DNA from: Flavobacteriaceae bacterium
GTDB taxonomy: Bacteria > Bacteroidota > Bacteroidia > Flavobacteriales > Flavobacteriaceae
Direction: 5' to 3'
Assembly: GCA_024640565.1 (NCBI GenBank)
Contig: JAHEET010000005.1
Coordinates: 124,001-188,000, forward strand
Length of the DNA: 64,000 nt
In this document: positions 35,996-44,706 of the stretch, piece after piece
Numbering within the stretch: position 1 is the stretch's first letter
Layout of the letters: every line of letters starts with the position of its first letter
Program-made: the position numbers and the translations under genes
The notes under the pieces: model-generated
Databases searched by the model: none
What the model was told of the DNA's origin: nothing
The model's input: only the letters and a program-made list of their open reading frames with translations

Positions 35996-36817
35996 ATGAC
36001 CATTAACTGCAAAGGAAATTTAATCGATTTGTCGCACCCCAAAGTGATGGGTGTTTTAAACATTACTCCCGATTCGTTTTATGATGGTGGCGCCTATAAA
36101 AATGAAGCTGCGATTCTTGATCGGGTAAAAAAAATGCTTTCCGAAGGTGCTACTTTTATTGATGTAGGTGCATACTCTTCGCGACCAGGAGCTGCACATG
36201 TTTCGGAGGAGGAAGAGTTAAAAAGAATCCTTCCTGTGATTCGGTTGTTGGTTGAAAATTTTCCAAAAATCCTTATTTCTGTGGATACCTTTAGAAGCAA
36301 AATCGCCGAAGAATGTGTCTTGGCAGGTGCGGCAATAATCAATGATATTTCTGCCGGAAATATGGATCCTGAAATGTTTCAAACTATTGCCAAATTGCAA
36401 GTTCCATATATTGTAATGCACATGTTGGGAACACCTCAGAACATGCAAAAAAATCCGGTTTATGAATCGGTTACTCATGAATTAATTTCATTTTTTGCAG
36501 AAAAAATTCATCAACTGCATGTATTAAAGGTAAATGATGTACTTATTGATGTGGGTTTTGGCTTTGGAAAAACACTTGCACACAATTTTGAATTGCTGAA
36601 AAACTTAGCACTTTTCAAAAACCTAGAAGCTCCTATTCTCATTGGAGTTTCCAGAAAATCAATGCTGTACAAAACCTTAGATATTTCTGCACAGGAAGCA
36701 CTTAATGCAACAACATCTGCAAATACCATTGCCCTTCTAAAGGGTGCAAATATTCTTCGGGTTCACGATGTGAAAGAAGCTGTTGAAGCCGTTAAAATTG
36801 TCACTCAAATTCGTTAA
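35996..36817 (+). CDS. folP: dihydropteroate synthase
   Basis: 273 residues. Condenses pABA with dihydropterin pyrophosphate in folate synthesis; sulfonamide target. Motifs: KVMGVLNITPDSFYDGG, FIDVGAYSSRPGA (loop 2), SVDTFRSKIAEE, INDISAG, DVGFGFGKTLAHN and IGVSRKS. Start codon abuts the LOG stop. The 230-bp gap downstream leads to cdaA; folP next to cdaA is a common Bacteroidota order. Confidence 0.95.
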   Translation: MTINCKGNLIDLSHPKVMGVLNITPDSFYDGGAYKNEAAILDRVKKMLSEGATFIDVGAYSSRPGAAHVSEEEELKRILPVIRLLVENFPKILISVDTFRSKIAEECVLAGAAIINDISAGNMDPEMFQTIAKLQVPYIVMHMLGTPQNMQKNPVYESVTHELISFFAEKIHQLHVLKVNDVLIDVGFGFGKTLAHNFELLKNLALFKNLEAPILIGVSRKSMLYKTLDISAQEALNATTSANTIALLKGANILRVHDVKEAVEAVKIVTQIR

Positions 36818-37047
36818 TCAGGCGCAAAAAAAAAGCTAATAGTATCCTCATTCTGATAATTTCCTAACTTTTTTTAGCAATAATTTTAATTGTATTTCTT
36901 AAAAATATGGTTGCGTTTTAAAAAAAATTGGCAGTTCATAAAAGATTTCAGAAATCGGTATCCTTTGTTGTTATCCAATATAGAAATTAGGGACTAATAT
37001 TGCCATAGCGAAATTTATTAGTATTTTAGCACAAATCAATTTCACTT

Positions 37048-37824
37048 ATGTTCGATTTTATTGAGTTTTCTCCCTTGGATGTTTTAGATATTGTATTTGT
37101 AGCAACGCTGCTGTACTATATCTACAAACTTTTAAAAGGAACCGTAGCCATTAATATAGTGATTGGAATTGCTTTTATCTTCTTAATCTGGCAAATTACC
37201 CTAGCGCTAAGAATGGAAATGTTGAGTGGAATATTAGGCTACTTACTGTCTGGGGGAGTCATTGCGCTGATTATTGTTTTTCAACAAGAGATTCGGAAAT
37301 TTTTATTGATGATTGGAACCACCAATTTTTCAACAAAAAAAAGTTTCTTAAAACAATTGAAATTTTTACAGACAGAAATCGCTTCTGAGATCGATACCGA
37401 TACGTTGGTAAATGCTTGTAAAAATTTATCAAAAACAAAAACGGGAGCACTTATTGTTATTGAGAATACGAACAGTTTAGATTTTTTGATTAATTCTGGT
37501 GATGTGATGAATGCCTTAATGAATGACGCCATCTTACAAAGTATTTTTTACAAAAACAGTCCATTACATGATGGAGCAACCATCATTAGAGATAATTTCA
37601 TAGTGGCTACACGCGTGGTACTTCCGGTTTCTAGTAGTGAAAAAATTCCTGCTCGCTTTGGATTAAGACACCGTGCAGCTATTGGTATTTCAGAGAAAAC
37701 AGATGCCGTTTGTTTGTTGGTTTCGGAAGAGACAGGAGAAGTTTCTTATATTAAAGACGGTGAATTTGTGCTCTTTAAAGACTATAACGAGCTGAATCAT
37801 AAAATGAAAAAAGATTTTAGCTAA
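37048..37824 (+). CDS. cdaA: diadenylate cyclase CdaA
   Basis: 258 residues. Three N-terminal TM helices (LLYYIYKLLKG, IVIGIAFIFLIW, GVIALIIVFQQE) precede the DAC domain with catalytic PLHDGATII and RFGLRHRAAIGISE (DGA and RHR motifs). Makes c-di-AMP from two ATP, the signal for potassium and cell-wall homeostasis. No CdaR/GlmM neighbours as in Firmicutes. Preceded by a gap with a TAnnTTT-like box (TAGTATTTTAG). Confidence 0.94.
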   Translation: MFDFIEFSPLDVLDIVFVATLLYYIYKLLKGTVAINIVIGIAFIFLIWQITLALRMEMLSGILGYLLSGGVIALIIVFQQEIRKFLLMIGTTNFSTKKSFLKQLKFLQTEIASEIDTDTLVNACKNLSKTKTGALIVIENTNSLDFLINSGDVMNALMNDAILQSIFYKNSPLHDGATIIRDNFIVATRVVLPVSSSEKIPARFGLRHRAAIGISEKTDAVCLLVSEETGEVSYIKDGEFVLFKDYNELNHKMKKDFS

Positions 37825-37840
37825 CAATTTCTAACGATAT

Positions 37841-39607
37841 TTAGAATGTCAATTCTGTACTAAATTGCTTGTCGTATAAGTTTTTATAATATCCGTTTTC
37901 TTTTACCAATAGTTCTTGATGTGTTCCTTCTTCTACAATAAATCCTTTGTCCATTACAATAATTTTATCGGCTTGCTTTATGGTTGCTAATCGGTGAGCA
38001 ATAACTATTGAAGTTCGATCTTTCGTAATGGTTTCTGTAGCAAACTGAATCATTTGTTCTGCATAGGAATCTACAGATGACGTTGCTTCATCTAAAATTA
38101 AAATACTAGGGTTGCTCACATAGGCGCGTAAAAAAGCAATGAGTTGTCTTTGCCCAGAAGAGAGCATCCCTCCTCTTTCTTTTACATTGTAGTTATAATT
38201 CCCTGGCAGGGTCATAATAAATTTGTGAATTCCAATTTGCTTGGCTGCAAGGGTAACTGCTGCCAAAGAGATTGAACTATTTTTTAAAGTTATATTATTT
38301 AAAATAGTATCGGAAAACAAAAACACATCTTGTAAAACGATGGCTACTTGTTTTCGTAAAGAGGCTAATTCATAATTTTGAACGGGAACCGTATCTATGG
38401 CAATTTCACCGCTATCAATTTCATAAAAACGATTGATTAAATTGATGATGGTAGATTTTCCTGCGCCTGTAGCGCCAACTATAGCCACTGTTTGTCCTTC
38501 TTTTACATCTAATGAAATGCCTTTTAAAACTGCTTCTCCTTGGATGTAACTAAAGTGGACGTTTTCAAAGGTGATATTACCTTTTAAATTTTCGGCTTTC
38601 AAAGTTCCTTGTTTTACAATGCTACTATGAGTGTCAATAATATTAAAAACACGTTCACCAGAAACAATTCCCATTTGTAATTGATTGAACTTGTCTGCAA
38701 TTTGACGAAGGGGTTGAAACAACATTTGCGCATACATGATAAATGCAAAAATTTCTGCCACACTTGCTACTGACTGATCTACCACTTGAAGTCCTCCAAA
38801 CCAAACCAACAAACCAATGGCTATTGATGAAAATATTTCTGCAATTGGGAAGAAAATGGAATAATACCAAATTGTTTTTATATAGGCTTGTTTGTGCTTA
38901 TTATTAATTTCTTTAAAGTTGTCGTACTCAATTTTTTCTCTGTTGAAAAGCTGTACAATTTTCATTCCAGTAACCCGTTCTTGCACAAAGCTATTTAGGT
39001 TAGCGACTTGATTTCTTACTTCTTGAAACGTCGCTTTTATGGCAATTTGAAATCTTTTTGTTGCATAAATTAGAATGGGTAAAACTGACAAGGTAATCAA
39101 TGCCAATTGCCAATTTATGACCAACATAATTACTATCACTACCAACATTTTTAAAAGATCACTGGTAATCTTAAATACCCCTTGTGTAAAAAAAGCGGAA
39201 ATTGTTTCAATATCTGAGACCACTCTTGTTACTAGTTTTCCAACGGCATTCTTATCAAAATAAGCCATTTTAAATTGTAAAATGTGTCGAAATATTTTGG
39301 TTCTAATATCTTTAATAATGTGCTGTCCCACCCAATTGGAAAAATAAATAAATGTAAATTCGAGTAAAACCTCAATTCCCAAAACACCAAACATCAATAA
39401 AACATAATACAGCAATGCATTGCTATCTTTTGGAATTACTCCTTCATCAATCGTTAGTTTGAGAATGTAAGGCCTTGCTGCAGCAAAAAAAGAGAGTAAA
39501 ATAGTAGCGAAAGCAGCCGTAAAAAAGTAGAGTCGATATCTTTTTACAAAACCCATAAGTCTTGAAAATATTTTTATATCGAATGCATTTCCTGTATTAT
39601 CTGCCAA
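37841..39607 (-). CDS. ABC exporter, fused permease/ATPase (MsbA-like)
   Basis: 588 residues. N-terminal six-helix ABC exporter domain (about 25-310), then ATPase domain with Walker A VGATGAGKSTIINL, Q-loop IVLQDVFLF, signature SSGQRQLIAFLRAY (variant of LSGGQ: here LSSGQ), Walker B ILILDEATSSVD and switch His in VIAHRL. Homodimeric exporter, substrate likely lipid or hydrophobic compound. The start is TTG (39605-39607), 1 base after the truA stop; no ATG fits the N-terminus. LSSGQ instead of LSGGQ is a mild oddity. Confidence 0.92.
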   Translation of the reverse strand: MADNTGNAFDIKIFSRLMGFVKRYRLYFFTAAFATILLSFFAAARPYILKLTIDEGVIPKDSNALLYYVLLMFGVLGIEVLLEFTFIYFSNWVGQHIIKDIRTKIFRHILQFKMAYFDKNAVGKLVTRVVSDIETISAFFTQGVFKITSDLLKMLVVIVIMLVINWQLALITLSVLPILIYATKRFQIAIKATFQEVRNQVANLNSFVQERVTGMKIVQLFNREKIEYDNFKEINNKHKQAYIKTIWYYSIFFPIAEIFSSIAIGLLVWFGGLQVVDQSVASVAEIFAFIMYAQMLFQPLRQIADKFNQLQMGIVSGERVFNIIDTHSSIVKQGTLKAENLKGNITFENVHFSYIQGEAVLKGISLDVKEGQTVAIVGATGAGKSTIINLINRFYEIDSGEIAIDTVPVQNYELASLRKQVAIVLQDVFLFSDTILNNITLKNSSISLAAVTLAAKQIGIHKFIMTLPGNYNYNVKERGGMLSSGQRQLIAFLRAYVSNPSILILDEATSSVDSYAEQMIQFATETITKDRTSIVIAHRLATIKQADKIIVMDKGFIVEEGTHQELLVKENGYYKNLYDKQFSTELTF

Positions 39608-39610
39608 AAT

Positions 39611-40336
39611 CTAATATTTTATTGCTGTTAAAAATAACCCTTTTGCTGGAACGGATAGTCCGGCTTTACTTCTACTTTTACTTTCTATAATTTTCCTAAA
39701 ATCTTCTACAGATTTCTTTCCCGACCCAACTTCTAGCAAGGTTCCTACAATAGCTCTTACCATATTTCTCAAAAATCGGTTGGCAGAGATATGAAATGTT
39801 AATTCGTTTTCTTTTTCAATCCAAACGGCATGTGTAATATCGCAATCAAAGGTGTGCACGTCTGTTTTTACTTTTGAAAAAGATTCAAAATCTTGATATT
39901 CTAGCAATAGTTTTGCCGCTTCGTTCATCGCCTTTACATCAAACTTTTGAGAATGAATTTGCCATGAAAAATCTAAAGAAAAAGGATCTCTTCCCAAACA
40001 TATCCTATAGAGATAGCTTCTACTTAGAGCATGAAACCGAGCGTGCATTTCTTGATTTACTGAAAAAACTTTAGAAACAACAATATCTTCTGGCAAAATA
40101 GAATTTAATTTAAAAACAACATTTTCGTCCAATTTTTGGTCCACATCAAAGTGTGCAAACATTTGCGAGGCATGCACACCGGTATCGGTTCTTCCGGCAC
40201 CTACCACACTAATTTCTTCTTGTATCATAGTGCTTAATGCACTATTAACTTTTTGTTGTACAGATATTACGTCGGGTTGAATTTGCCAACCGTGATAGTT
40301 TTTTCCGTTGTAAGAAAGTTCTATAAAATATCTCAA
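39611..40336 (-). CDS. truA: tRNA pseudouridine(38-40) synthase TruA
   Basis: 241 residues. Catalytic Asp lies in VVGAGRTDTGVHASQ; other TruA blocks are RYFIELSYNGKNYHGWQ at the start, LPEDIVV, ARFHALSRSYLYRI and FLRNMVRAIVGTLL. It isomerises uridines in the tRNA anticodon arm. Start codon is TTG (40334-40336), supported because the family N-terminus begins right there. The ABC gene follows directly. Confidence 0.95.
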   Translation of the reverse strand: MRYFIELSYNGKNYHGWQIQPDVISVQQKVNSALSTMIQEEISVVGAGRTDTGVHASQMFAHFDVDQKLDENVVFKLNSILPEDIVVSKVFSVNQEMHARFHALSRSYLYRICLGRDPFSLDFSWQIHSQKFDVKAMNEAAKLLLEYQDFESFSKVKTDVHTFDCDITHAVWIEKENELTFHISANRFLRNMVRAIVGTLLEVGSGKKSVEDFRKIIESKSRSKAGLSVPAKGLFLTAIKY

Positions 40337-40399
40337 TAATTGTCTTTTTTGAAGAACTCAAAATTACGAAATTTATTTTGTTATTAGTATTTTTGTACC

Positions 40400-40897
40400 G
40401 TGAAGAAAATCTTATTACTCTCCGATACGCATAGTTATATTGATGATCAAATATTAAAGTTTGTAAAACAAGCAGATGAAGTTTGGCACGCCGGTGATAT
40501 TGGCAATTTGGAGGTTACAGATGCAATAAAAGCAATCAAGCCTTTACGGGCAGTTTATGGAAATATTGATGCAGCAGATGCACGCGCAGAATTCCCTTTG
40601 GATAACCGTTTTGAACTTGAAAAAGTGCGCGTTTGGATTACGCATATTGGTGGGTATCCAAACAAATACAATCAAAGGATTCGGAAGGAAATAAGCGAAA
40701 ATACTCCTCAGATTTTTATTGCAGGACATTCTCATATTTTAAAAGTTCAATATGACAAAAAATTAAATCTTTTACTCTTAAACCCGGGTGCAGCTGGGAA
40801 TCATGGGTTTCACAAAATAAGAACAATGCTCCGATTTAATCTTGACAATGGAGCCATAAAAGCAATGGAAATTATAGAACTGGCAAATCGGGGTTAA
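40400..40897 (+). CDS. metallophosphoesterase (YfcE-like phosphodiesterase)
   Basis: 165 residues, GTG start at 40400. Calcineurin-like fold: LLLSDTHSY (metal ligands D, H), VWHAGDIGN, VYGNIDAAD, ITHIGGYP and IAGHSHIL, then NPGAAGNH. Two-metal phosphodiesterase; substrate unknown. The 3' end overlaps the histidine kinase gene end on the other strand by 26 bp. Confidence 0.92.
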   Translation: MKKILLLSDTHSYIDDQILKFVKQADEVWHAGDIGNLEVTDAIKAIKPLRAVYGNIDAADARAEFPLDNRFELEKVRVWITHIGGYPNKYNQRIRKEISENTPQIFIAGHSHILKVQYDKKLNLLLLNPGAAGNHGFHKIRTMLRFNLDNGAIKAMEIIELANRG

Positions 40898-42040
40898 GCA
40901 ATTTTGTTGTATTTAAAATAGGAAGGTTAATTTCAATTCTTGTTCCTCCACCTATTTCAGAGTCTATATTCATAATACCTTTTAGCATAAAAACTCGTGC
41001 CTCTATTTGATTGATTCCAATACCATCTTGGTTTCTCCTTTTTTCAGGATCAAACCCTTTCCCATCATCTGTAATAACAATCTTTAAAGTTGCGCTGTCT
41101 TCTTTTAATAAAATAACTGCATTTTGTGCCTCACTGTGCTTCATTACATTATTAATCAACTCTTGTACAATATTATATACTTTATTTTCAAAGGTCATGG
41201 AATAGCGATTGTCACTATCCAAGTCTGTATGAATTTTAATTTGAGAGTTCGAATACATTTCTGGAATGTCTTTAATCGCGAATGGAAGTCCAAACTTATG
41301 CAAGACAGAAGAGTGCAAAGTATGGGATAAATCTCGAACTTCCTTGGAAGCGAGTTCGACTATTTTCTGTGCTTTTAGAAGTTCGAGTGGAACTTTAGCT
41401 TTGTATTGATTTATGGAAGCTTGTATGTGTATGGATCCCGAAGATAAAAGAGCACTCACATTATCATGTAATGCAACAGCAACCAGTTTTCTATGCGCTT
41501 CTTTGCCATCTAAAGTAGCATCTAAAATTCTTAAATGTGATTCTGCTTTTAATTGTTTTATTTTTTCTTCTTGTTTAAGCTTAATCCGTAAAAGTTTTAC
41601 TTGTCTAAATTTATAGTACGTAACAATGAATAACAAAACAGCTATCACATAAGCTCCAAAACGAATCCAGCATTGTTTTTAACTTCTTGTTGCAACCGTT
41701 TTACTTCTTCTTGTTTGATCCCCAGTTCTTTTCCAAGCGCACCAAGTTGCAATACTTTTTTAACAATTTGCACATCGTCATAACTAGATAACAGAATTGT
41801 TTTATGAGGTATGTTCTTGCGTTTTAAATATTTTAAAACTTCGATACCGTCTATAACTGGCATACTTATGTCGAGAATTAAAACATCAATTTCATTCTTT
41901 GAGACCCAGTCAAGAAGTTCTTTTCCAGTAAGAGAATATCCATCTACTTCAAGACTGTCATCGGTTTTAATGAGTGCGATGATTCCTTCAATTAGTATCT
42001 TATGATCATCTGCAATATGAACTTTTATTTTATTTCCCAT
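40872..42040 (-). pseudogene. REC domain fused to sensor histidine kinase, split by a frameshift
   Basis: The track shows a 131-residue response regulator (41645-42040) and a 258-residue kinase (40872-41648). REC part: VHIADDHKILIEG, phospho-acceptor in VLILDISMP, then it stops matching at VLQLGA, where the conserved Lys and a LuxR-type HTH should follow. Instead LGKELGIKQEEVKRLQQEVK follows, a coiled coil leading in the other frame into KQCWIRFGAYVIAVLLFIV, a TM helix, and a kinase with ALHDNVSALLS (His), LINNVMKHS (N box), DDGKGFD (G box). One extra base in the A5 run (plus strand T-run 41676-41680) would join them. I read this as a deletion-fusion plus a frameshift; if both frames are translated, the kinase starts at GTG 41648. 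Confidence 0.65.
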
Positions 42041-42238
42041 TATTTATGATACAATATTAGCGGCTTTATTTTGGTTCTACAATCCCCATTTATAGGGATA
42101 TTTTGCATCTCACTGTTTTCAGGGATGCACTCCCTATTTTCAGGGATATAGCTTCACTTAAGTGACTGTTTTTAAGGTGTTTAAAAATAATGAAAAAAAA
42201 TGATACTAAACATAGATTTATAATTTTTATCTATAGCA

Positions 42239-42268
42239 AAAAAAACCGAAGAAAGATCTTCGGTTTTA
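42239..42268. terminator. intrinsic terminator downstream of the DUF4293 gene
   Basis: Stem AAAACCGAAGA-aaga-TCTTCGGTTTT, A-run left and T-run right, in the 255-bp gap between the REC gene and the DUF4293 stop. The rest of that gap is A+T-rich and shows a triplicated-looking GGGAT(A/G) motif (atagggatat, cagggatgca, cagggatata) just 5' of the REC gene. Confidence 0.85.
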
Positions 42269-42295
42269 GGTCGCACTAATATACTAATTATTCGA

Positions 42296-42727
42296 TTATC
42301 GCAATCTATCTACAGATTTGACAAGATCTTCATCCTTTTGTATAGCCTTATTTGCAAAAACAACAAATACGATTGCTATAATCGGGAGAAACATCCCAAT
42401 ACCCTTCTCTGAAATTTTCATTTCTCCAGGTAAAGTTAGAGATACATATATTAATAATCCTAATAATAAAAGGTTTATCAAAATTGAAATTCTTCCAAGT
42501 ACAAATTGGAGCTGTCTTCTTTTGTAGAAGAAAATAGCGACACAAGTACTGAAAGCGGAAAGTAAAAATAATAAAGAAATTCCATTTAACAATAAAGAAT
42601 CTTCTTTAAAAAGATCGATAACAAAAGTGGTGTGTTTTGGAGTGCTCCACAAATTGAATACAAAAATAAACCCTCCAGAAATGGCGGTTGCGAGCAGTAA
42701 ATAGATGGACTGTATTCTTTGTATCAT
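42296..42727 (-). CDS. DUF4293 membrane protein
   Basis: 143 residues with four TM helices. N-terminus MIQRIQSIYLLLATAIS is the hallmark of DUF4293, a Bacteroidota family usually placed divergent to rho as here. Integral inner-membrane protein; function unknown. Confidence 0.92.
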   Translation of the reverse strand: MIQRIQSIYLLLATAISGGFIFVFNLWSTPKHTTFVIDLFKEDSLLLNGISLLFLLSAFSTCVAIFFYKRRQLQFVLGRISILINLLLLGLLIYVSLTLPGEMKISEKGIGMFLPIIAIVFVVFANKAIQKDEDLVKSVDRLR

Positions 42728-42798
42728 AGGAACTTATCGAGTAACAAAAGTATCGTTTTCTTTTTTAAAAAGAAAGTCAAAAACTAAAAAAAAAATCC

Positions 42799-42806
42799 TA
42801 TATTTG
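42799..42806 (+). promoter_or_regulatory. -7 promoter box of rho
   Basis: TATATTTG followed by TTACAACAAA, 113 bp upstream of the rho ATG, leaving a long 5' leader that could host autoregulation. Confidence 0.5.
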
Positions 42807-42918
42807 TTACAACAAACCCCATCACTCTATTGTATAGCACCATATACAATACTTCAAAAATCAAATAATCTTACAGATTTCCTTTAATGGAATATAAATT
42901 AACATAACAACTATATCA

Positions 42919-44631
42919 ATGTTCGAAATTTCTGAACTGAAAGCAAAAACACTTGCCGATTTACAAGTAATTGCCAAATCTATTGGACTGTCTAAAACAA
43001 GTCAACTAAAAAAATTAGATTTAGTATATCAAATTTTAGACACACAAGCAGCCAACCCTGTAAAGGTTGTTGCGCCAAACAAGACCAATGACCAGGGAGT
43101 AAAGCTGCCAAAGCCAAAGCGAAAAAGGGTCACAAAAAGCCCTGAAAACACTTCAAATCCTTCCGTAACAAAAACAGTTGAGGGCAATGTACCTCAAGCA
43201 AAGAAGGTACATCGGGTTGAAAAAACAGAAAGTGCTGTCCCTGAGAGAAGTGGAGTTCCCGAAGAAAAGGTGGCTGCGATAAAGGATCATGACACGGAGA
43301 AAGAAGTAACAAAAACACCTCATAAGCCACAACATCCTAAAAAGAATCAGCAACACACAAAGGGCACACCACCAAGGCAAGCACATCCAAAAAACCAACA
43401 AAACAACGCCCCACAAAACAATAAAAACAAACACAAAGAAAATTCGAGAGACAAAAATCAGGCAGTCAGTAAAGGCAATCGATCTAACAATCGATATAAA
43501 GATCCAGATTTTGAATTTGATGGAATTATAGAGAGTGAAGGTGTTTTAGAAATGATGCCCGATGGGTATGGTTTTTTACGTTCTTCTGATTACAATTATT
43601 TGTCGTCTCCGGATGATATTTATGTCTCACAATCGCAAATCAAATTATTTGGAATAAAAACGGGAGATACCGTTCGAGGGAATGTTCGCCCGCCAAAAGA
43701 AGGTGAAAAATACTTTCCTTTGATTCGAGTTTCAAAAATAAACGGTCTCAATCCAAACATTGTTAGAGATCGAGTTTCTTTTGAACACTTAACGCCACTT
43801 TTTCCACAAGAAAAATTCAACCTTGCAGAGAAAGGGAGTTCATTGTCAACTAGAATCATTGATTTATTCTCTCCATTAGGAAAAGGGCAACGAGGGATGA
43901 TTGTTGCACAACCCAAAACGGGAAAAACCATGCTTTTGAAGGATGTTGCCAATGCCATTGCAGCCAACCATCCAGAAGTTTATCAAATTGTACTGCTTAT
44001 TGATGAGCGTCCAGAAGAAGTTACAGACATGAAACGAAATGTTCGTGGAGAGGTTGTTGCTTCTACTTTTGATGAGCCTGCAGACAAACACGTGAAAGTA
44101 GCCAATATTGTTTTAGAGAAAGCAAAACGATTGGTAGAATGTGGACATGATGTTGTAATTTTATTAGATTCAATAACTCGATTGGCAAGAGCCTACAACA
44201 CGGTAGCTCCTGCCTCTGGAAAAATACTTTCTGGAGGAATTGATGCAAATGCTTTGCACAAACCAAAACGTTTCTTTGGAGCTGCTAGAAATATTGAAAA
44301 TGGAGGTTCTTTGACAATTATTGCAACGGCACTTACAGAAACTGGTTCTAAAATGGATGAAGTTATCTTTGAAGAATTTAAAGGTACTGGAAACATGGAA
44401 TTACAATTAGACAGAAATATTTCGAATCGTAGAATCTATCCTGCAATCGACCTAATTAAATCTTCTACTCGTAGAGATGATTTATTACTGGATGCCAAAA
44501 CGGTTCAAAGAATGTGGGTATTGCGAAAATATCTCGCTGACATGAACCCTGTTGAAGCCATGGAGTTTATCAACGAAAGAATTAAGTTCTCAAAAAATAA
44601 TGATGAGTTTTTAATCTCTATGAATGGTTAA
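42919..44631 (+). CDS. rho: transcription termination factor Rho (with long disordered insert)
   Basis: 570 residues against about 420 in E. coli. N-terminal Rho_N helix bundle ([20 protein letters not shown]) at 1-45, then a 150-residue insert (about 50-195) rich in Lys, Asn, Gln, Pro and His, e.g. [18 protein letters not shown], of low complexity. The RNA-binding cold-shock domain follows ([20 protein letters not shown]), then the ATPase: Walker [12 protein letters not shown], Walker [19 protein letters not shown]-loops [22 protein letters not shown] disordered Rho insert is known from Bacteroides. Ended by a strong hairpin. Confidence 0.97.
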   Translation: MFEISELKAKTLADLQVIAKSIGLSKTSQLKKLDLVYQILDTQAANPVKVVAPNKTNDQGVKLPKPKRKRVTKSPENTSNPSVTKTVEGNVPQAKKVHRVEKTESAVPERSGVPEEKVAAIKDHDTEKEVTKTPHKPQHPKKNQQHTKGTPPRQAHPKNQQNNAPQNNKNKHKENSRDKNQAVSKGNRSNNRYKDPDFEFDGIIESEGVLEMMPDGYGFLRSSDYNYLSSPDDIYVSQSQIKLFGIKTGDTVRGNVRPPKEGEKYFPLIRVSKINGLNPNIVRDRVSFEHLTPLFPQEKFNLAEKGSSLSTRIIDLFSPLGKGQRGMIVAQPKTGKTMLLKDVANAIAANHPEVYQIVLLIDERPEEVTDMKRNVRGEVVASTFDEPADKHVKVANIVLEKAKRLVECGHDVVILLDSITRLARAYNTVAPASGKILSGGIDANALHKPKRFFGAARNIENGGSLTIIATALTETGSKMDEVIFEEFKGTGNMELQLDRNISNRRIYPAIDLIKSSTRRDDLLLDAKTVQRMWVLRKYLADMNPVEAMEFINERIKFSKNNDEFLISMNG

Positions 44632-44653
44632 TTCATAGCGTTCATCAAAGCAC

Positions 44654-44688
44654 AAAAAAATCCCGCTCAAATTGAGCGGGATTTTTTT
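44654..44688. terminator. bidirectional intrinsic terminator between rho and the PpiD-like gene
   Basis: Perfect stem ATCCCGCTCAA/TTGAGCGGGAT flanked by seven A and seven T. Confidence 0.93.
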
Positions 44689-44706
44689 GTGTGATATAGT
44701 ATTCGT

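Noticed and set aside
43130-43434. Two minus-strand ORFs opposite the rho insert
   Set aside because: Low-complexity antisense shadows of the Lys/Asn-rich rho codons.
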